A DNA stretch of 64,000 nucleotides, from NCBI RefSeq assembly GCF_029541745.1, contig NZ_CP089746.1, positions 5,775,559-5,839,558 on the forward strand, written 5' to 3'. The DNA is from Streptomyces sp. LX-29. GTDB lineage: Bacteria; Actinomycetota; Actinomycetes; Streptomycetales; Streptomycetaceae. Shown here piece by piece: positions 56,301 through 64,000 of the stretch. Position 1 is the stretch's first letter. Each line of letters begins with the position of its first letter. The notes below the pieces were generated by a model. That model was not told the origin of the DNA. It searched no databases and worked only from the letters and a program-made list of their open reading frames with translations. The position numbers and the translations under genes are program-made.

Positions 56301-57718
56301 TGCGCGGCCACGGTCAGCGCGGCTGGCTGGACCGGCTGGAGCGGGAGCACGACAACCTGCGCGCCGCGCTGCGCCGCGCCGTGGCCGCCGGCGACGAGCA
56401 GGAGGCGCTCTGCCTGGTGCTGTCGCTGGGCTGGTTCTGGCAGTTGCGCGGCCACTCCGGCGACGCCCGGCACTGGTCCGCGGCCGCCGCCCGGCTCGGC
56501 CCCGACCCCTACGCCGCACCCGTCGCGCCCGCCCCGCCGCTGCTGACGCGGCCCACCGACGCGCCCCCGCCCATGCCGCCCGAACTGCTGGAGGAGGCGC
56601 GGCGCGGGGCGCGGCTGATCGAGCTGGCCAACCTCGACGGCGACGTCCACCTGCTGGCGGGCGCCGAGGCACAGCGCCGGCTGGCCGGCATCGTGACGGT
56701 GTACCGCCCCGGCCTGCCGCAGACCTGCCGCATACCGGGCGTGATGTGGTTCTACGCGCTGATCCTCGCCGGCGACGTGGCGAAGCTGTACGCGGCGATC
56801 GACGGGGCGGTGCGCACCTGCCGGGAGCTGGGACTCGTCTGGGAGCTCGCCTTCGCCCTGCATCTGCGCGCCAAGATCGTCCAGTGGCGGCAGCGGCACG
56901 GCCGGACGGCGGACGACGACTCCGACGAGAGCCTGGAGCTGTTCATCCGGGCCGGCGACGCCTGGGGCGCGGCCGAGGCGCTGTCCGGACGAGGCGAGGC
57001 GCGCGAGCAGCGCGGCGAGTACGAGCGCGCCGCGGACGACTACCGGGCGGCGATCCGCTACGCCGAGGAGCTCGGCGCCCTGGCCCAGGTCGACCTGTTG
57101 CGGGCCCGGCTGGCGGGGGCGCAGATCGAGGCCGGCGGGGAGGCCGCGGCCGCCGAGGGGGAGCGGGCGCTGCGCGCCGTGCTCGCCGCCGAGCACCACA
57201 CCGACACCGAGGCGCTCGTCTACGCCCGGCTGCAACTCGCCCTGCGCTGCGCCGGCACCGGCCGCACCGAGGAGGCGCGCGCCCAACTGCACGCGCTGGC
57301 CGCGTTCGCCAACCGCTCCGTCGGCCTCTTCCAGGGCCTGGTGGAGGGGCTGCTCGGCTGGCTGGACGTGCTCGACGGCAGGCCCGACGAGGCACTGCCC
57401 AAGGTGCGCGGGGCGCTCGCCCGCACCCTGGACCCCGTGACCGAGATGGTCGCCCCCCACCTCCCGATCAACCTGCTGCTGACCGCCGCCCGCGCCCTCG
57501 TCGACCTCGACGCGGGCGCCGAGGCCGACCGCGCGGCTCGGCTGATCGGCGCCTACGACACCCTGCGGCCCCCCGTGAAGTGGCTTCCCGCGATCGAGCG
57601 GGGCAACCGGACCGCGGCGGAGCGGGCGGCGCGGGGCGCGCTCGGCGACCTCGCCTACGAGCGCGCCCACGCCGCGGGAGGTGCGCTGTCGCTGCACGAC
57701 GCGGCCGCCCTGGTCTGA
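53354..57718 (+). CDS. AfsR/SARP-type regulator with BTAD, NB-ARC and TPR domains and a repeat insert
   Basis: 1454 residues from GTG 53354. Residues 1-90: winged-helix DNA-binding domain (MRYGILGTTQVHRPDGNPVALGG..). 95-240: bacterial transcriptional activation domain. About 270-560: NB-ARC ATPase with Walker A GPGGSGKTRLAQEA, Walker B LLLVLDNCEHVID and TSREPLAVPGE. About 907-985: the rest of the winged-helix/ARC region beginning DVAALLGSLVDKSLVVAAPD. The C-terminus is TPR-like helices. Between residues about 560 and 907, where relatives run directly from AEAVC to LVDKSLV, lies a 350-residue insert of Gly/Ala/Pro/Ser repeats. Such regulators switch on secondary metabolism after ATP-dependent self-assembly. 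The genes it controls cannot be told from this window. Confidence 0.9.
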   Translation: MRYGILGTTQVHRPDGNPVALGGARLRALLTALALRPGRARPIGALIAEVWPEEPPQDAPAALQALVGRLRRALGREAVLSVPGGYQLAAASDDVDLHRFERGAEDGARALADGDPERAGALLDEALALWRGPALADLPGGTATAAHAEARRLGARRLRAEADLARGRAEAALLALTGLCAAHPLDEPLHALRIRALRAAGRPAEALAAYEDVRQELAERLGADPGAELRALHKELLEAGPGGAPDAVDPGAARTAPGPGGRGGHGGHGNLRARLTSFVGREVDLAALRADLTTDRLVTLTGPGGSGKTRLAQEAAEAVAGDWPDGVWLAELAPVEDPDTVAEAVLTTLGGRETVIRGTAVEELRAAADPGARDPLARLAEHCAQRRLLLVLDNCEHVIDAAARLAEALLTRCPGVTVLATSREPLAVPGESVRPVEPLTDATALRLLQDRGASARPGFRTDEDPEASAEICRRLDGLPLAIELAAARLRLLTPRQLADRLDDRFRLLTSGSRTVLPRQQTLRAVVDWSWELLDERERTVLRRLSVFAGGCDLPAAEAVCADPPPAAAPAAGTTGGAPPAHRAEPAWPVGGPPTRPAEPREGAIGAIPGSGAPLGDGHVLGAGSAGAPAADAPGAGTAGTGDTNAAAGPSGTRPMGAGQTGAGLVGAGLSGAGPVGAGPVGAGPMGAGPTGAGPSGGGPTGSRPSGGAPSVAGPMGAALSGVGPSGAVPSGAGPVGAGLSGAGPVGAGLSGAGPVGAGLSGAGPTGAGPSGGGPTGSRPSGGAPSVAGPVGAALSGVGPSGAVPSGAGPVGAGLSGAGPTGAGPSGGGPTGSRPSGGAPSVAGPVGAALSGTGPSGAALSGAVPSVAGPMDAAPSGAGPVGAGSSGAGPSGARPSGGASPAAPHVDPRDVAALLGSLVDKSLVVAAPDLAGPGAGGDTMRYRMLETVAEYAAERLAEAGERGVVERRHLVTYRELARTADPLLRGHGQRGWLDRLEREHDNLRAALRRAVAAGDEQEALCLVLSLGWFWQLRGHSGDARHWSAAAARLGPDPYAAPVAPAPPLLTRPTDAPPPMPPELLEEARRGARLIELANLDGDVHLLAGAEAQRRLAGIVTVYRPGLPQTCRIPGVMWFYALILAGDVAKLYAAIDGAVRTCRELGLVWELAFALHLRAKIVQWRQRHGRTADDDSDESLELFIRAGDAWGAAEALSGRGEAREQRGEYERAADDYRAAIRYAEELGALAQVDLLRARLAGAQIEAGGEAAAAEGERALRAVLAAEHHTDTEALVYARLQLALRCAGTGRTEEARAQLHALAAFANRSVGLFQGLVEGLLGWLDVLDGRPDEALPKVRGALARTLDPVTEMVAPHLPINLLLTAARALVDLDAGAEADRAARLIGAYDTLRPPVKWLPAIERGNRTAAERAARGALGDLAYERAHAAGGALSLHDAAALV
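55314..56040 (+). repeat. In-frame 15-bp-based tandem repeat inside the SARP gene
   Basis: The DNA is built from 15-bp units coding five residues of the form G-A-G-P-x / S-G-A-G-x. A longer block beginning TGCTGGCCCGACGGGTGCCG recurs at 55411, 55636 and 55801. The spacings 225 and 165 bp are multiples of 15, so expansion keeps the frame. Shorter 30-bp units (GAGPVGAGLS) occur three to four times in a row near 55550-55635. Expected to be a flexible linker and prone to length change. Confidence 0.9.
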
Positions 57719-57743
57719 CCCCGACCTGTCGCTCCGTGCCACG

Positions 57744-58643
57744 TCACTGCTTGTCGCGGAACTTCCGCACCGCCAGCGGTGCCGTCACGGCGGTGATGCC
57801 GACGGCCCACAGCAGGGTCATCATCACCGGGTGCGCCACCGCGCCCTCGCCCTGGGTCAACGCCCGCGCCCCGTCGGCCAGCTGCGACAGCGGGTTGTAC
57901 TTGGTGAAGCTCTCCAGCCAGCCCGGCATGGTCCCGGGGTTGGCGAAGATGGAGGAGCCGAACTGCAGCGGCATCAGCACCAGGAACCCCATTCCCTGCA
58001 CGGCCTGGGCGCTCTTCAGCGACATGCCCAGCAGCATGAATATCCAGGTCAGCGAGGAGCCGAAGAACAGCGCCAGCGCGACCGCGGCGAGCAGCTCCAG
58101 CGGGCCGGTCTTGAGATCGAACCCGATGGCGAAGCCGAGGGCGAGCAGGATGAGGGTCGACACCAGCATCCGGCCGGTCTCCACGATGAGCTTGGCGATC
58201 AGCACCGAGGAGCGGGCGATGGGCATGGTCCGGAAACGGTCCATCACACCGGTGTTGAAGTCCTCGTGGACGCCGCTGCCGACACCCATGGCGATCTGCA
58301 GACCGCCCATGGCCATCATGCCGGGGATGAAGTAGTTGATATACGCGGCCCGGTCGCCCGCGGCGACCGCGCCGCCGAAGACGTAGACGAACAGCAGCGT
58401 GAAGATGAGCGGCATCAGCACCGCGTCGAACATCGACTCCGGATCCTGCTTGATCTTCAGCGCGTTGCGCCGCACCAGGGCACCGATGTGTCGCAGATTG
58501 GCGCGCAGCCCGATCCGGCCCTCGTCGGTCGGCGCACGCCCCGCGCGGGCCGCGGCGGATCCCGGGGCCCCCGAGGCCCCCGAGGCCCCGGGGGTCCGGG
58601 CCGTCCCGGCGGCGTCTCCCTTGGTGGTGGTGACGGTGGTCAT
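57744..58643 (-). CDS. ABC-2 type transporter permease, DrrB family
   Basis: 299 residues from ATG 58643, whose start overlaps the ATPase stop (58640). A Thr/Ala/Gly-rich lead of about 35 residues is followed by IGALVRRNALKIKQDPESMFDAVLMPLIFTLLFVYVFGGAV and six helices. The INYFIPGMMAMGGLQIAMGVGSGVHEDFNTGVMDRFRTMPI segment is the typical DrrB signature. With the DrrA-like ATPase it exports a drug or lipid-like compound. The pair follows the big SARP regulator convergently, so joint regulation is not implied. Confidence 0.9.
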   Translation of the reverse strand: MTTVTTTKGDAAGTARTPGASGASGAPGSAAARAGRAPTDEGRIGLRANLRHIGALVRRNALKIKQDPESMFDAVLMPLIFTLLFVYVFGGAVAAGDRAAYINYFIPGMMAMGGLQIAMGVGSGVHEDFNTGVMDRFRTMPIARSSVLIAKLIVETGRMLVSTLILLALGFAIGFDLKTGPLELLAAVALALFFGSSLTWIFMLLGMSLKSAQAVQGMGFLVLMPLQFGSSIFANPGTMPGWLESFTKYNPLSQLADGARALTQGEGAVAHPVMMTLLWAVGITAVTAPLAVRKFRDKQ

Positions 58644-59656
58644 GCGGCGACCTCCTCGGTGTCCGTCGCCGCGTCCTGCGGCGTGGAGGTCTTCTGGCCG
58701 GTCAGGGCCAGGAACACCTCGTCCAGGCTGGGCAGATGGGTGTCGATGCCGGCGATGGTGAAGCCGCGCTCGCCGAGCAGCCCGACCACGGCGGTCAGCT
58801 GCTCGTCGCTGACGATGGGCACGTTGACCAGCCCCTCCTCGTGGTCGGGGGTGGCGCCGGCGAGGCCGTCGAGCCCGGACTGGGCCAGGGCGCCGACCAT
58901 CCGGTTCAGCTCGCCCGGGTCGGCGGGGCGGATCTGCAGGGTGCGACCGCCGACCCTGGCCTTGAGCTCGTGGATCCGGCCCTCGGCGATGACCTTGCCG
59001 CGGTCGATCACGGTCAGCTCGCTGGCCAACTGCTCGGCCTCCTCCATGTACTGCGTGGTGAGCAGCACCGTGGAGCCCTCGGCGACCAGATGCCTGATCT
59101 CGTCCCACACCTCGTTGCGGGTGCGCGGGTCCAGGCCGGTGGTCGGCTCGTCCAGATAGAGCACGGAGGGGTGGCCGATCATGGAGGCGGCCAGGTCGAG
59201 CCGGCGGCGCATGCCGCCGGAGTAGGTGTGGGCGGCTCGCTTGGCGGCCTCGGTGAGCGAGAACCGCTCCAGCAGCGCGTCGGAGCGGCGCCGCGCCTCC
59301 TTGCGGGACAGGTCGAGCAGCCGCCCGATCATGTAGAGGTTCTCCCAGCCGGAGAGCTTCTCGTCGATCGAGGCGTACTGCCCGGTCAGGCCGATGGTGC
59401 GGCGCAGCGCCCGCGGTTGGCGCACGACATCGAAGCCGGCCACGATCGCGGTACCGGCGTCGGGCTTGAGGAGCGTCGACAGGCAGCGGACGAGCGTGGT
59501 CTTTCCGGCGCCGTTCGGGCCGAGGACGCCGAGGACGGTGCCTTCCCGCACGTCCAGGTCCACGCCGTCCACAGCCCTGGTGGCACCGAAGTGCTTGACC
59601 AGCCCCCGTACCTCGACGGCGTTGCGCCCGCCCAGGTTCATTTCCGTTCGCGTCAT
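58640..59656 (-). CDS. ABC transporter ATPase, DrrA family
   Basis: 338 residues from ATG 59656. Walker A GPNGAGKTTLVRCL, signature YSGGMRRRLDLAASMIG and Walker B VLYLDEPTTGLDPRTRNEVW; the C-terminal tail FTIAGIDTHLPSLDEVFLALTG is the DrrA-type SLDEVFL motif. It energises export with the DrrB-like permease encoded next (4-bp overlap). Antibiotic-resistance exporters such as daunorubicin DrrAB are the type members; the substrate here is unknown. The 281 bp upstream (59657-59937) contain no gene I can support. Confidence 0.92.
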   Translation of the reverse strand: MTRTEMNLGGRNAVEVRGLVKHFGATRAVDGVDLDVREGTVLGVLGPNGAGKTTLVRCLSTLLKPDAGTAIVAGFDVVRQPRALRRTIGLTGQYASIDEKLSGWENLYMIGRLLDLSRKEARRRSDALLERFSLTEAAKRAAHTYSGGMRRRLDLAASMIGHPSVLYLDEPTTGLDPRTRNEVWDEIRHLVAEGSTVLLTTQYMEEAEQLASELTVIDRGKVIAEGRIHELKARVGGRTLQIRPADPGELNRMVGALAQSGLDGLAGATPDHEEGLVNVPIVSDEQLTAVVGLLGERGFTIAGIDTHLPSLDEVFLALTGQKTSTPQDAATDTEEVAA

Positions 59657-59937
59657 GTCCACCACGGTGCCAGCCGTCACCGACAGATCACCGACAAGCG
59701 ACAGACAGCCCGCCGACGGGGGATATCGGCGGGCTGTCGAGGCGTCGGGGCGGCTCCGCGCACCGCTGTCCGGGCGGCCGGCGCCAAGGGGCCGCGCACC
59801 GGTGCGGCGCCCTGCGGACCCCGGCCCGACGCGTGGTCCCGGCGTCGCGCCGCCTCGTCGGGCGCGCCCCCCCGGGACCGTGGGCACCCGGCCCGCCGCC
59901 GGCGGGCGGCGGTGGTGGCGCCGGGTGCCGGGTTCGG

Positions 59938-60819
59938 CTAGTGGAAGGAGTGCTCCTCCGCCGGGTAGGCGCCCCCGACGACGTCCTCCCCGAACGCCCG
60001 GGCGGCGTCGCCCAGGGTCTGTCGCAGCTCGGCGTACTGCTTGACGAAGCGCGGCACCCGGCCGCCCGTCATGCCGGCCATGTCCGTCCACACCAGCACC
60101 TGCGCGTCGCACTCCGACCCGGCGCCGATGCCGACGGTCGAGATGTGCAGCGAGCGGGTCACCTCGGCGGCCAGCTCGGCCGGCACCAGCTCCAGCACGA
60201 CCGCGAAGGCGCCCGCGTCCTGCACCGCCTTGGCGTCCCGGAGCAACTGCTGGGCGGCCTCCTCGCCGCGCCCCTGCACCGGGTAGCCGCCGTAGGCGTT
60301 GACGGACTGCGGGGTGAGGCCGACGTGCGCCATGACCGGGATGCCGGACTGGACGAGCAGCTCGATCTGGTGCGCCGAGCGCTCGCCGCCCTCCAGCTTC
60401 ACCGCGCCCACGCCGGCGTCCTTCACCAGCCGGGTGGCGCTGCGCAGCGCCTGGACGGGGCCCTCCTGGTACGAGCCGAAGGGCAGGTCGCCGACGACCA
60501 TGGCGCGCTTGGTGCCACGCACGACGGCGGCGGACAGCATGGTGACCTCGTCCATCGTGACCGGCACGGTGGACTCGTAGCCGAGGTGGCAGTTGCCCAT
60601 CGAGTCGCCGACCAGCAGCACCGGGATGCCGGCCTCGTCGAAGACGGAGGCGGTCATGGCGTCGTAGGCGGTCAGCATGGGCCACTTCTCGCCGCGCTGC
60701 TTGGCCGCGGCGATGTCGCGGACGGTGATGCGCCGGGAACTCGTCCCCCCGTACAGCGCCTTGCTGCTGCTGTCGGGCTGTTTCGGCGCAGCCGAATGGG
60801 CAGGGCTGACGTGCGTCAT
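59938..60819 (-). CDS. panB: 3-methyl-2-oxobutanoate hydroxymethyltransferase
   Basis: 293 residues. First committed step to pantothenate: adds hydroxymethyl from methylene-tetrahydrofolate to 2-oxoisovalerate, giving ketopantoate. Motifs: MLTAYDAMTASVFDEAGIPVLLVGDSMGNCHLGYESTVPVTMDE (Mg ligands D and D), VVGDLPFGSYQ, AVKLEGGE, VMAHVGLTPQSVNAYGGYPVQGR and VLELVPAELA (catalytic Glu). A 25-residue Ser/Ala-rich lead precedes the conserved SSRRITVRDI. Monocistronic, divergent from the MFS pump. Confidence 0.95.
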   Translation of the reverse strand: MTHVSPAHSAAPKQPDSSSKALYGGTSSRRITVRDIAAAKQRGEKWPMLTAYDAMTASVFDEAGIPVLLVGDSMGNCHLGYESTVPVTMDEVTMLSAAVVRGTKRAMVVGDLPFGSYQEGPVQALRSATRLVKDAGVGAVKLEGGERSAHQIELLVQSGIPVMAHVGLTPQSVNAYGGYPVQGRGEEAAQQLLRDAKAVQDAGAFAVVLELVPAELAAEVTRSLHISTVGIGAGSECDAQVLVWTDMAGMTGGRVPRFVKQYAELRQTLGDAARAFGEDVVGGAYPAEEHSFH

Positions 60820-60991
60820 TGCAACGGCTCCTCATGTCATCTCGAAGCACCCTCACGGTGTCTCCGGACCACCCCCCATGCTGGCACGCGCCGCCCGTGA
60901 CGCGAAAGTGTGAGCGAGGCGCAGCCGGTCGGTGACGTCGCTCGCAGGGTCCCGGTTCGCGAAGTCTTCAGTTCGCGCGACGCCGGGCCGT

Positions 60992-61014
60992 CGATACGAG
61001 ACGGATCCGTATCG
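60992..61014. promoter_or_regulatory. Inverted repeat in front of MFS-TetR operon
   Basis: CGATACG (60992-60998) and CGTATCG (61008-61014) are perfect 7-bp arms with a 9-nt spacer that itself contains part of a GGATCC dyad, 23 bp before the ATG at 61037. This is the expected place for the operator of the TetR regulator encoded last in the operon. Confidence 0.6.
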
Positions 61015-61036
61015 GAATGGGGTTACCGTAAACCGT

Positions 61037-62866
61037 ATGGCGACCCCCTCCGACCTGGATCCCGAGCCCAGGCCCGAGCCCGATCCGGGCGCCGACTCCG
61101 GCGTCCCCGAGGCCGTGCACCGCCGGCGCTGGGCGATCCTGACCGTGCTGATGTGCAGCGTCGTGGTCGTGGTGATCGACAACTCGATACTGAGCGTCGC
61201 GATGAAGACCATCGCCTCGCCGGCGCCCGAGGGGCTCGGCGCCACCCAGAGTCAGCTGGAGTGGGCGATCAACGCCTACACGCTGGTCTTCGCGGGCCTG
61301 CTGTTCACCGCGGGCGTGCTCGGCGACCGGTACGGCCGCAAGAAGGTGCTGCTGGCGGGCATGGCGGTGTTCGGGCTGGGCTCGCTGCTCGCCGCGTTCT
61401 CCGGCTCGCCGGGGGAGCTGATCGCCTTCCGCGCCCTCATGGGCCTGGGCGCGGCCGGCGTCCTGCCCGCCACCCTCGCCGTCCTGGTCAACGTCTTCGA
61501 GCGCGAGGAGCAGCCCCGGGCCATGGGGATCTGGGTCTCCGCCGTCGGCGTCGCCATCGCCATCGGCCCGGTCACCGGCGGGGTGCTGCTGGAGTACTTC
61601 TGGTGGGGCTCGGTCTTCCTGGTCAACGTGCCCATCGTGCTGGCCGGCTTCGTCGCCATGGTGCTGATCGTGCCCGAGACCCGGGACCCGGCCCCCGGCC
61701 GGCTGGACCCGATGGGCGTGCTGCTGTCCGTGGTCGGGCTGGTGCTGCTGGTCTACGGGATCATCAAGGGCGGCCAGCTCGCGGACTTCACCCACCCCGA
61801 GGTGCTGCTCACGGGCGGCGGCGGGCTCGCCGTGCTGGTCCTGTTCGTGCTGCACGAGCGGCGCGGCGACCACCCGGCGATGGACGTCCGCTCCTTCCGC
61901 AAGCCCTCTTTCACCGCCGCCGTCACCGCCATCGCGCTGGTCTTCTTCGCGCTGCTGGGCGTCACCTTCTTCATGGTCTTCTACACCCAGAGCGTGCGCG
62001 GCTTCACCGCCTTCCAGGCCGGTCTGCTGCTGATGCCGATCGCGGTGGCGCAGCTGGTCTTCGCGCCCCGCGCCCCGCTGGCGGTGGAGCGGTACGGAGC
62101 CCGGGTGGTGTGCGCCTGCGGCATGCTCATGGTGGCCGGGACACTCGCCGGCTTCCTGCTGCTGGACCGGGACACCCCCCTCTGGGTGCTGGAGGCGCTG
62201 TTCTTCGCGCAGGGCTGCGGGATGGCGCACACCATGCCGCCCGTCACGGTGTCGATCATGCAGGCGCTCCCGCGCGAGAAGGCCGGTTCCGGCTCGGCGA
62301 TCAACAACACCTTCCGCCAGGTCGGCGGCGCGCTCGGGGTCGCGGTGCTCGGTTCGCTGCTGTCGACCGTCTACCGCACGCGGATCGAGGGCGAGCTGGC
62401 CGCCTTCCCCGGCCTCACCGGCGCCGAGCGGCACGCGGCCGGGGAGTCCATCGAGGCCACCCTGGCCGTGGCCGAGGAGCTGGGGCCGGCGGGACGGGCG
62501 CTGACCGACCCGGCCAAGGAGGCGTTCCTGCACGCCATGCACACCACCGCGCTCAGCGCGGCGGTCATCGCGCTGATCGGCGCGCTGGTGGTGTGGTTCT
62601 TCCTGCCGGGGCGGCAGGAGGCGCCGGCGGGGGCGGAGACCCCGCCGCGGCCGGAGTCCGAGCGGGAACGGGCCCGGGACCAGGAGCAGGACCAGGAGCG
62701 GGAGCAGGCGTGGGAGCAGGAGCAGGCGTGGCAGCGGGAGCGGGTGGCGCCGGCCGGCCGGGCCGCGGAAACCGGGCCGGCGGTGTCCGGGCCGGAGTCG
62801 GCGGACGGACCGGGCCGCGAGGGCGGGCCCGAGCCCGAGCGGACGTCGACGGGGGTGGACCGGTGA
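61037..62866 (+). CDS. MFS drug exporter, DHA2 (EmrB/QacA) family
   Basis: 609 residues from ATG 61037 (no strong ribosome-binding site). Fourteen predicted helices. Signatures: VVVVIDNSILSVAMKTI in TM1 (the D-x-x-I/T-x-x-x-A motif), LEWAINAYTLVFAGLLFTAGVLGDRYGRKKVLLAG (motif A), and LMGLGAAGVLPATLAVLVNVF with IAIGPVTGGVLLEYFWWGSVFLVNVPI. The C-terminal about 80 residues are hydrophilic, with a Glu/Gln/Arg-rich DQEQDQEREQAWEQEQAWQ repeat. It extrudes cationic drugs or antibiotics. It is translationally coupled to the following TetR gene (GTGA), so the pump and its repressor form a feedback unit. Confidence 0.92.
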   Translation: MATPSDLDPEPRPEPDPGADSGVPEAVHRRRWAILTVLMCSVVVVVIDNSILSVAMKTIASPAPEGLGATQSQLEWAINAYTLVFAGLLFTAGVLGDRYGRKKVLLAGMAVFGLGSLLAAFSGSPGELIAFRALMGLGAAGVLPATLAVLVNVFEREEQPRAMGIWVSAVGVAIAIGPVTGGVLLEYFWWGSVFLVNVPIVLAGFVAMVLIVPETRDPAPGRLDPMGVLLSVVGLVLLVYGIIKGGQLADFTHPEVLLTGGGGLAVLVLFVLHERRGDHPAMDVRSFRKPSFTAAVTAIALVFFALLGVTFFMVFYTQSVRGFTAFQAGLLLMPIAVAQLVFAPRAPLAVERYGARVVCACGMLMVAGTLAGFLLLDRDTPLWVLEALFFAQGCGMAHTMPPVTVSIMQALPREKAGSGSAINNTFRQVGGALGVAVLGSLLSTVYRTRIEGELAAFPGLTGAERHAAGESIEATLAVAEELGPAGRALTDPAKEAFLHAMHTTALSAAVIALIGALVVWFFLPGRQEAPAGAETPPRPESERERARDQEQDQEREQAWEQEQAWQRERVAPAGRAAETGPAVSGPESADGPGREGGPEPERTSTGVDR

Positions 62867-63507
62867 ACGGGGCGGAAGCCGACGAGGCGCGCGGGCCGAT
62901 ACCGGCATCGGTCCCGCGCCCGCCCGGGCGGCCGCGCAGCGCCGCGGTCGACACCGCCGTGATCGAGACCGTGCTGCGGCTGCTGGAGGACGGCGTCACC
63001 CTCGATCAGCTGTCGATGGAGCGGATAGCCCGCGAGGCGGGCGTCGGCAAGGCCACCGTGTACCGCCGCTGGCGGGGCAAGGAGGCGCTGATGCTGGACG
63101 TCATGCGCTCACTCGACGAGCCGTACCCGGAGCCGACGGGGGACTCGGTCCGGGACGACCTGGTCACCATGCTGGAGTTCATCCGCCGTCGGGGGCTGGC
63201 CAAGCGTCACTCCGCGCTGCTCCGTGCCGTCGTGGGCCAGGTGCGGGCCCATCCCGGGCTGTGGCGGCAGTACCACGAGACCGTGATAGCCGTCCGTCGG
63301 GAGACGCTGCTGGCGGTGTTGCGGCGGGGCGTGGCCCGTGGGGAGCTGCGCGCCGACGAGGACCTGGAGCTGCTCGCCGACCTGTTCACCGGCCCGATGC
63401 TGTCCCGCTCGATGCTGTACGAGTGGCAGGCGCTGCCGGAGGGGCTGGCCGAACGGATCGTCGACACGGTGCTGGAGGGCGTCCGGCCACGCGACGACCG
63501 GGACTGA
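62863..63507 (+). CDS. TetR/AcrR family regulator coupled to MFS exporter
   Basis: 214 residues from GTG 62863, overlapping the pump stop. HTH: VIETVLRLLEDGVTLDQLSMERIAREAGVGKATVYRRWRGKEALMLDVMRSL. The C-terminal domain resembles TetR_C_11 (IRRRGLAKRHSALLRAVVGQV, then ELLADLFTGPMLSRSMLYEW). Being co-translated with the exporter, it most likely represses the operon through the inverted repeat at 60992-61014 and is released by an exported substrate. Confidence 0.9.
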   Translation: MNGAEADEARGPIPASVPRPPGRPRSAAVDTAVIETVLRLLEDGVTLDQLSMERIAREAGVGKATVYRRWRGKEALMLDVMRSLDEPYPEPTGDSVRDDLVTMLEFIRRRGLAKRHSALLRAVVGQVRAHPGLWRQYHETVIAVRRETLLAVLRRGVARGELRADEDLELLADLFTGPMLSRSMLYEWQALPEGLAERIVDTVLEGVRPRDDRD

Positions 63508-63828
63508 GCGGGGGCGGCGGACCGGGGGCGGCGGACCGGGCGCGAGCCCCCACGCGCTGGGCCGTTCGGAGGAATTCCGGGGGCGAGATCAAGATCGACG
63601 GATATGTGCCGGTTGTGTCACAGGGGCCCCGTCCGTCGCGCAGTTCGGAACCCGTCTCCCGCGGTCGCACGTCTTCCCCCGTGAGGCGCCCGCCGTCGTC
63701 GGCGGCATCGGACGCGGCCCCCGTACGGGGCACCGCACGCCGAAAACGCCCTGGTCATCGCCTATGGTCATGCGTGGGTTCCGGCCGGGTGGGGTGCGCG
63801 GAGACGAGAGGCAGTGAGGACACAGCGA
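63508..63828. other. 321-bp intergenic region, no gene recognised
   Basis: Starts with a short duplicated GGGGGCGGCGGACC (63513-63540) that may act as a weak terminator for the TetR operon. The rest is moderately less GC-rich around 63580-63640 and should contain the promoter of the next gene. I see no conserved element. Confidence 0.4.
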
Positions 63829-64000
63829 ATGGCGCAGGCAGACACGCAGGAGACGGGACGACACGGGGACATCCCCGAGCAGACCGGCTCCCGGGTCCGG
63901 CGCCTGCTCGACCACCTCGACCGGTGGCGGCGCGACCCCGGCACCTGGCGCCGGGGCACGGTGCTGGCCGGCTGCGCGGCCGTGCTGGCGCTGGTGATGA
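63829..64000 (+). CDS. N-terminus of a membrane protein, cut by window end
   Basis: ATG 63829, with GAGGA 8 nt before it. Fifty-seven residues are visible: a hydrophilic lead MAQADTQETGRHGDIPEQTG, a basic RRLLDHLDRWRRDPGTWRRG segment, and the start of a hydrophobic helix VLAGCAAVLALVM. The pattern is like Streptomyces membrane-anchored endonuclease/exonuclease/phosphatase-family proteins near panB, but the catalytic part is outside the window, so that is only a suggestion. Confidence 0.5.
   Translation, partial: MAQADTQETGRHGDIPEQTGSRVRRLLDHLDRWRRDPGTWRRGTVLAGCAAVLALVM

Noticed and set aside
53297..57742. Very long open frame on the minus strand opposite the SARP gene
   Set aside because: It is the antisense shadow of high-GC codon bias; its translation is Gly/Arg/Ala strings with no domain, while the plus strand has BTAD, NB-ARC and TPR motifs.

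Overview
This window is high-GC actinobacterial chromosome, most likely Streptomyces. Support comes from the gene content: the Nif3-like / C4 zinc-ribbon / RNase H-acid phosphatase block, paired XRE-DUF397 genes, DUF5708 and DUF6243 small proteins, HtaA haem proteins with a LAXTG sorting signal, an AfsR/SARP regulator and an F420 reductase. Frequent GTG starts and 4-bp ATGA/GTGA overlaps fit the same group. All assignments come from reading motifs and translated frames; no database search was run.

Layout. 1-5.4 kb: housekeeping nucleic-acid genes (Nif3-like tail, zinc-ribbon protein, bifunctional RNase H/phosphatase, YaaA, RNB ribonuclease). 5.65-6.06 kb: the RNase P RNA gene rnpB. 6.03-12.92 kb: a genomic island bounded by a 31-bp direct repeat of the rnpB 3' end. 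It carries an XRE/DUF397 pair, a small-peptide locus, and a graspetide-type RiPP cassette (precursor, ATP-grasp ligase, PIMT-like methyltransferase). An IS630-family element sits exactly in the methyltransferase stop codon, and an array of strong hairpins lies near the right end. No integrase is visible. 13-20 kb: further accessory DNA, comprising a collapsed AbiEii-type nucleotidyltransferase next to its intact partner, an XRE-TPR regulator, two tandem paralogous unknown genes (the second frameshifted) and two tandem PAP2-family membrane proteins.

20-30 kb: PhoD phosphatase, a Bcr/CflA-type efflux pump, a class-C serine hydrolase, an Rsm22-like methyltransferase, dimethylargininase, a DUF6243 protein divergent from a TetR regulator with a perfect 17-bp inverted-repeat operator, a GDPD and a prim-pol-like protein. 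30-42.2 kb: a contiguous iron/haem regulon. EfeOBU takes up iron, HmuTUV and two HtaA proteins capture and import haem, and haem oxygenase degrades it. DmdR/IdeR-like iron boxes precede efeO, lie between hmuT and htaA, and precede the haem oxygenase. 42-46 kb: methionine aminopeptidase, an MFS pump and small conserved proteins.

46-51 kb: a sialidase without a signal peptide, translationally coupled to a CUT1-type sugar ABC importer lacking its own ATPase. It is followed by an F420:NADPH oxidoreductase. 51-64 kb: a small membrane protein, a site-2-protease-like protein, a Uma2 nuclease-fold protein, a 1454-residue SARP/NB-ARC regulator split by about 350 residues of Gly-Ala-Pro-Ser repeats, a DrrAB-type exporter, PanB, a DHA2-type MFS pump coupled to a TetR regulator, and the start of a membrane protein cut by the window end.
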